Source: Bacilli bacterium | GTDB lineage: Bacteria; Bacillota_I; Bacilli_A; ML615J-28; CAG-313 | DNA: 8,108 nucleotides | Assembly (NCBI GenBank): GCA_900770645.1 | Contig: CAAGKY010000204.1 | Location: forward strand, 1 to 8,108 | Direction of reading: 5' to 3' | Shown here: in pieces, positions 4,894 through 8,108 of the stretch | How positions within the stretch are numbered: position 1 is the stretch's first letter | Layout: each line of letters begins with the position of its first letter | Program-made: the position numbers and the translations under genes | Notes under the pieces: model-generated | The model's database searches: none | Told to the model about the DNA's origin: nothing | The model's input: only the letters and a program-made list of their open reading frames with translations

Positions 4894-6682
4894 AATAAAC
4901 GGGATATCCCAACAACAATGCAGGTCTGATGCCATAACTATCAATATATGTATAAATATCATAAATTACCGTACCTATACTATCTACATATTTAACATAT
5001 TCTGGATCCTCAATTGAAGGTGAACGTAATAACCAATCTCCCATCCCACGATTTTCTTTAAATATACCGCTAGAACAAAAATTAGCCACCGCATAATCCG
5101 TAACAATCGCTTGTCTTTCAGCATCTATTTTATTAGATTTTGAATTGAAACCATATGAAGGATTTAGAACTTCTTCATAACTTAATAGATATACTTTATC
5201 ATTCGTACTAATGCAAGTATATTGATTTCCTGGCTCTCCTGTTGATTGTGGGCCGTTATCAACTAATGTTGTAGCTATTCTTGCTTTTTCTTCTTCTGTA
5301 AATGCTATATCTATAAATCCTTTGTTTGTAAAGTCTTCTACTTCATAACTTGTTCCGTTATATCCGTTCAACCATGCTCTTATAGTAGAATAATTATAAT
5401 TATTGGCATGTATTGTTTTACCATATACTACTCTATCTGACCACGATACATGGTATTGTTTTGAATCTAATAAGTATTCAGATAATAGTTTATATCCTCC
5501 CTTTGCTGATTCTAACACTCTCCATTTAATAGGTTCAACCTTGAAATAATATACATTACCTTTTTTTGGTCTTTCACCATTTTGAAATCTCGAGTAATAA
5601 TCTTTGTTTAACAATAGCTTTTTATATTCTTCGCCATTATATTCTATATATCCAAATGAGTTTGTTTTTGTAATTTTATCTAATTCTTTTATCAACTTTT
5701 CATCACTTACTACAGTTTGTGGATATCTACCAAAATCTATATACACATTTCCATTTTCAATATATGGATCAAATTCTCCTTTTCCACACATTGTACATCT
5801 ATTATTTACATAATTATGATTGATCTTTGGTATAGTTCCCAATTGAATTAAATTACTCTTACATCTTTCACATTCTGTATGTCTTGTTCCTTCTTTTTCA
5901 CATGTTGGATTTTCATCTACTATCCAATCTGTTTCTTTATGACCTAAGGCATCTTTATATTTATCTTTATATGTATAGTTACATAGAGTACATTTGTATA
6001 TTGTATATCCTTGTTCTTCACATGTTGGTTGTACTAATATTTTGTCACATTTATGTTCTCTTGGTAATGCCTTTATTACTTCGTAGTCACATCCCTCATT
6101 TAGACAGCGTCTTATATCTTTTCCTTCTTCAGTACATGTTCCTGGAATTATCTGTATATCAAAATTATGTGGCTTTTTAGCTACTGCTGCTGTACTAACT
6201 GCTTTTGCTCCACATCTCGCACAATCAGCATGTTTTATTCCTTCCTCAGTACAAGTCGAATCTTTATCAATTATCCAATCTGACTCAAGATGACCTAGAG
6301 GTTCTCCATAGTACTTTCTGCATTTAGTACAATATCTTGATTTAGTGCATGTTGCTTCTAGAAAATCATGTACACAATTTACAATCTTTATTTCTAATGT
6401 TACATTAAAACCTTTATAGAAGTAACTAATCTTGTGTTTACCCTCTATTTCAAAATCTTTTTGGTGATTATCTGGTATATCTTTTCTCTTTAAATCTTCT
6501 AAATCGCTTGTGCCATCTACGTATGTAATCAAGTATTTTATACCAACTTCTTCAATTGTACCTATTTCTATTGTTTCTGGCACGCTTACTATTTCAATGC
6601 TTTTAATCTCTGGTTTTTCACATGATATTAAAAAGAAACTTAAGACTATAAAACTAAAAATAAATATTAATCTTCTATTCAT
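4892..6682 (-). CDS. Surface lipoprotein: Ig-like domain, Cys-rich repeats, DUF6273-like C-terminal domain
   Basis: A 596-aa exported protein with unknown function. Residues 1-21 form a lipoprotein signal with lipobox LISC (Cys21). Residues about 26-101 resemble a bacterial Ig-like (Big_3-type) domain ending HKISYFYKGFNVTLEIKIV. Residues 103-300 are a degenerate array of roughly six Cys-containing repeats with CxxC pairs (118/121, 154/157, 231/234, 271/274, 296/299; one variant C193-x4-C198) and recurring TCTEEG and GH-x-E-x-DWI elements. This array type is common in surface proteins of gut Firmicutes. Residues about 312-593 match the DUF6273 pattern: YIDFGRYPQ, PIKWRVLE, YSTIRAWLNG, the block from DIAFTEEEKARI, VYLLSYEEVLNPSYGF, DWLLRSPS and a final YGIRPAL. 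The gene is transcribed alone, with its own promoter and terminator. The start is set by a G6-type ribosome site 5 bases before the ATG. Whether the cysteines bind metal or form disulfides cannot be seen. Confidence 0.9.
   Translation of the reverse strand: MNRRLIFIFSFIVLSFFLISCEKPEIKSIEIVSVPETIEIGTIEEVGIKYLITYVDGTSDLEDLKRKDIPDNHQKDFEIEGKHKISYFYKGFNVTLEIKIVNCVHDFLEATCTKSRYCTKCRKYYGEPLGHLESDWIIDKDSTCTEEGIKHADCARCGAKAVSTAAVAKKPHNFDIQIIPGTCTEEGKDIRRCLNEGCDYEVIKALPREHKCDKILVQPTCEEQGYTIYKCTLCNYTYKDKYKDALGHKETDWIVDENPTCEKEGTRHTECERCKSNLIQLGTIPKINHNYVNNRCTMCGKGEFDPYIENGNVYIDFGRYPQTVVSDEKLIKELDKITKTNSFGYIEYNGEEYKKLLLNKDYYSRFQNGERPKKGNVYYFKVEPIKWRVLESAKGGYKLLSEYLLDSKQYHVSWSDRVVYGKTIHANNYNYSTIRAWLNGYNGTSYEVEDFTNKGFIDIAFTEEEKARIATTLVDNGPQSTGEPGNQYTCISTNDKVYLLSYEEVLNPSYGFNSKSNKIDAERQAIVTDYAVANFCSSGIFKENRGMGDWLLRSPSIEDPEYVKYVDSIGTVIYDIYTYIDSYGIRPALLLGYPVY
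5783..6376 (-). repeat. Cys-rich protein repeat array within the lipoprotein (residues 103-300)
   Basis: Diverged tandem repeats of about 35-45 residues carry CxxC pairs and a TC-x2-EG element. The two closest copies are residues 130-157 (6212-6295) and 247-274 (5861-5944), identical at 15 of 28 positions including G-H, DWI, TC, EG and the CxRC end. The repeats have diverged at the DNA level and are interrupted by less regular units. Confidence 0.75.
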
Positions 6683-6687
6683 AATAA

Positions 6688-6693
6688 CCCCCC
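6688..6693 (-). promoter_or_regulatory. Unusual G6 ribosome binding site of the lipoprotein gene
   Basis: On the minus strand the leader reads AAGGGGGGTTATT before the ATG at 6682. The run of six G's, 5 bases from the start, replaces the usual AGGAGG seen at other genes here. A homopolymer of G stands out in this A+T-rich sequence. Confidence 0.7.
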
Positions 6694-6711
6694 TTATATA
6701 TTTATATCACC

Positions 6712-6740
6712 ATTATACCATAAATATAATTAATTGTATA
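6712..6740 (-). promoter_or_regulatory. Extended -10 promoter of the lipoprotein gene
   Basis: On the minus strand a perfect TATAAT (6712-6717) is preceded by TGG, an extended -10. At 17 bases spacing there is a partial -35, TATACA (6735-6740, 4 of 6 matches). The ten bases ATGGTATAAT are identical to those in the apbE promoter. Transcription would start near 6705, giving a leader of about 22 bases. Confidence 0.7.
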
Positions 6741-6750
6741 TTAATTATTT

Positions 6751-6774
6751 TAAAGAAGCATTTCTGCTTCTTTA
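6751..6774 (-). terminator. Hairpin at the end of the rsmG-soj-DUF951 transcript, containing the DUF951 stop
   Basis: A perfect 10-bp stem has arms at 6751-6760 and 6765-6774 (TAAAGAAGCA paired with TGCTTCTTTA) with loop GAAA on the minus strand. The DUF951 TAA stop (6772-6774) is the first three bases of the stem. The U-run is weak (TTT then AAAT), so termination may be partial. The core is the same as the hairpin at 4874-4893. Confidence 0.7.
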
Positions 6775-6960
6775 GTTATTTGGTGATTGTTTAATTCTTT
6801 TCATTACTTCTAAACGAGTAATCATTATTATTCTTCCACAAGTAGTGCATTCTAATTTAAAATCAACACCTGTTCTTTTAACTTTCCACATTTTACCGCC
6901 ACATGGATGGGGTTTTTTGAATTCAATTATATCATCTACTTTGATTGGATTTTCATTCAT
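6772..6960 (-). CDS. DUF951 family small Cys-containing protein
   Basis: A 62-aa protein matching the DUF951 family, whose Bacillus member is I believe YyzM, near the soj/spo0J region. Family hallmarks: KVDDIIEFKKPHPCGG (residues 7-22), then W25, RTGVD (29-33), C38-x2-C41-GR and IMITR. His18, Cys20 and the Cys38/Cys41 pair suggest a small zinc ribbon or OB-like nucleic-acid-binding fold, but no function is established. The ATG at 6960 follows the soj stop by two bases, and AAGGA, 6 bases before it, lies inside the last soj codons, so the two are probably translationally coupled. It is the last gene of its transcript. Confidence 0.93.
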   Translation of the reverse strand: MNENPIKVDDIIEFKKPHPCGGKMWKVKRTGVDFKLECTTCGRIIMITRLEVMKRIKQSPNN

Positions 6961-6962
6961 AT

Positions 6963-7718
6963 TTATTCCTTCCCGAGTATTTCTTTAGCTAACTCACGAT
7001 ATTCTTTAGATCCGCGTGAATTGTAAGAAAATTGTATTACTGTTTTTCCATACATTGGAGCCTCTTGGATATGACTTGAGGCACTAATAATTGTTTTGAA
7101 AGTTTTATTTGGAAACATAAATCTTACTTTGTCAACAATCTTATATCCAAATGTATTTCGGTTATCTAGTTTAGTTAATAAGATACCTTCGATATTAATC
7201 TTTTTGATTTTTTGTACTTCATCAATTTTATTAACCATTTGTGTTAGGGCATCATACGCATAAAAACCACATTCAACCGGTATTATTACTGAGTCGCTCG
7301 CAAACAAAGCGTTATCTATTATTAATCCTAAAGATGGTGGACAATCTATTAAAATATAATCATATTTATTTTTTAGACTTTCTATCTTTTTATATAATAT
7401 CCATTCTTTATAATCAGTATTGTATAATAAATCTTCAAGTTGAGATAAACGAATAGATGCAGGTATTATGTCTAATGATTCAACATTAGTTTTTAAAATA
7501 ACGTCTTCTACTTCTGCACTATTTAATAAGATATCTACAATATCATAATTAATATCTTCTCGATTAATCCCTAGACTAATAGTTGCGTTTGCTTGTTGGT
7601 CGAAATCTATTAATAATACTTTTTGTTTTTCAATTGTTAAACTAGCTCCCAAGTTAACCGTTGTAGTTGTTTTACCAACTCCACCTTTTTGGTTAACTAT
7701 AGATATAATCTTTCCCAT
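6963..7718 (-). CDS. soj: Soj/ParA chromosome-partitioning ATPase
   Basis: A 251-aa P-loop ATPase of the MinD/ParA superfamily, close in length to Bacillus Soj (about 253). It shows the deviant Walker A KGGVGKTTT (residues 11-19) with signature Lys11, the switch I region with Asp38 and Asp40 in LLIDFDQQANAT, and Walker B YILIDCPPSLG (121-131) with Asp125. The C-terminus SRGSKEYRELAKEILGKE is typical. ParA proteins bind DNA as ATP dimers and are released by ParB at parS sites. In Bacillus, Soj also modulates DnaA. It starts at 7718 with AGAGAGG 5 bases upstream, 10 bases after the rsmG stop, matching the gidB-soj neighbourhood near the replication origin. No parB/spo0J follows: the next gene is DUF951. 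Confidence 0.95.
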   Translation of the reverse strand: MGKIISIVNQKGGVGKTTTTVNLGASLTIEKQKVLLIDFDQQANATISLGINREDINYDIVDILLNSAEVEDVILKTNVESLDIIPASIRLSQLEDLLYNTDYKEWILYKKIESLKNKYDYILIDCPPSLGLIIDNALFASDSVIIPVECGFYAYDALTQMVNKIDEVQKIKKINIEGILLTKLDNRNTFGYKIVDKVRFMFPNKTFKTIISASSHIQEAPMYGKTVIQFSYNSRGSKEYRELAKEILGKE

Positions 7719-7728
7719 AACGGCCTCT

Positions 7729-8108
7729 CTATAGTGGTTGTTTTTTTATTTTTGCGTATACTCTTGGATATTTATTTTTTGTTTTTTCAAGTTTTTCAAT
7801 TTCAATTATGGCGTGATGTCCCATTCCAAGTGGTAAATCATATTCATATATATTAGTTACTTTACAGTTTAATTCTTTTAAAGCGTGTTTGGCTTCATCT
7901 AATTCTTCTTTAAAAGAGATTCCTTTTAAAGCGTACATTTTTCCTTTTACTTTTAATAATGGAATTGAAAGTTCAAGTAAAATAGAAAGTCTTGCTACTG
8001 CACGTGAGCATACTACATCGTAGTATTCTCTTGAATCAGTTAAATTCTCACTTTTAACAGGTGCAAAACGTTTTGATTTATCAAAAATTGCAGAAGGAAA
8101 TTTAAGCA
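7729..8108 (-). CDS. rsmG: RsmG (GidB), 16S rRNA G527 N7-methyltransferase, C-terminal part
   Basis: The frame runs without a stop from the window edge to TAG at 7729-7731, giving 125 visible residues. Recognisable RsmG landmarks are REYYDVVCSRAVARLSILLE, then IPLLKVKGKMYALKG, and the typical C-terminal end KYPRVYAKIKKQPL. RsmG methylates N7 of G527 (E. coli numbering) in 16S rRNA using S-adenosylmethionine. The SAM-binding GxGxGFP motif should lie in the missing N-terminal half. An ATG at 7938 is internal, because homologous sequence continues upstream of it through the edge. Soj follows after 10 bases, an arrangement typical of origin-proximal regions in Firmicutes. No Noc gene lies between the two. 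Confidence 0.95.
   Translation of the reverse strand, partial: LKFPSAIFDKSKRFAPVKSENLTDSREYYDVVCSRAVARLSILLELSIPLLKVKGKMYALKGISFKEELDEAKHALKELNCKVTNIYEYDLPLGMGHHAIIEIEKLEKTKNKYPRVYAKIKKQPL

Noticed and set aside
5884..6180. 98-aa plus-strand reading frame rich in Leu, Tyr and Ile, looking like a membrane peptide
   Set aside because: It is antisense to the Cys-rich repeats of the lipoprotein, and its composition follows from the repeats in the opposite frame. The other plus-strand frames (for example 1058-1379, 1782-2114 and 3519-3947) are likewise shadows of minus-strand genes.
5783..6376. CRISPR-like or tandem DNA repeat
   Set aside because: The periodicity is at protein level only, with irregular unit length and diverged codons; no identical direct repeats with unique spacers are present.
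7729..7938. A separate 69-aa gene starting at the ATG at 7938
   Set aside because: The frame is open upstream through the window edge and the upstream residues match RsmG, so this ATG is internal.
8000..8011. CACGTG core resembling the centre of a parS site, close to soj
   Set aside because: Flanking bases match the parS consensus poorly on both strands, and the hexamer is explained by the conserved codons for SRAVA in rsmG.

Overview
The window is a strongly A+T-rich piece of a low-GC Gram-positive (Firmicutes/Bacilli-type) chromosome. Every gene lies on the minus strand, so the biological order runs from base 8108 down to base 1. Evidence for the lineage: AAGGAGG-type ribosome sites, sigma-A-like promoters, lipobox lipoproteins, and the families rsmG, soj, DUF951, yhbD/bactofilin and sufC-sufD. 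TGA is used as a stop (apbE) and all visible tryptophans are TGG, so this is not a TGA=Trp mollicute. A gut-type or Acholeplasma/Erysipelotrichia-like member of the Bacilli would fit, but the genus cannot be named from sequence reading alone.

Layout from the right edge. (1) 8108-6751: the C-terminal part of rsmG, then soj/parA, then a 62-aa DUF951 protein, tightly packed. The hairpin at the end contains the last stop codon. This resembles the origin-proximal gidB-soj-(spo0J)-yyzM neighbourhood of Bacillus, but no parB/spo0J lies between soj and DUF951. (2) 6740-4871: a monocistronic gene with its own promoter and terminator, encoding a 596-aa lipoprotein with an Ig-like domain, a cysteine-rich repeat array and a DUF6273-like C-terminal domain. 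(3) 4842-2346: a four-gene operon with a textbook promoter (TTGACA-17-TATAAT) and a perfect 12-bp terminator. It encodes a YhbD-like helix-turn-helix protein, a bactofilin-type polymer protein, and two membrane proteins I do not recognise. (4) 2331-1: an extended -10 promoter, then the ApbE flavin transferase lipoprotein, sufC and the start of sufD, which runs off the window.

How they fit together: region 1 combines ribosomal RNA methylation and chromosome segregation. Region 3 is probably a cytoskeletal/envelope module in which the bactofilin scaffold works with the two membrane proteins, under or with the YhbD-like protein. Region 4 couples flavinylation of exported proteins to the Suf iron-sulfur cluster assembly system. 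The most promising unexplained material is the pair of membrane proteins downstream of the bactofilin, the parB-less soj locus, and the ApbE-SufC coupling with an unusually compact SufD N-terminus.
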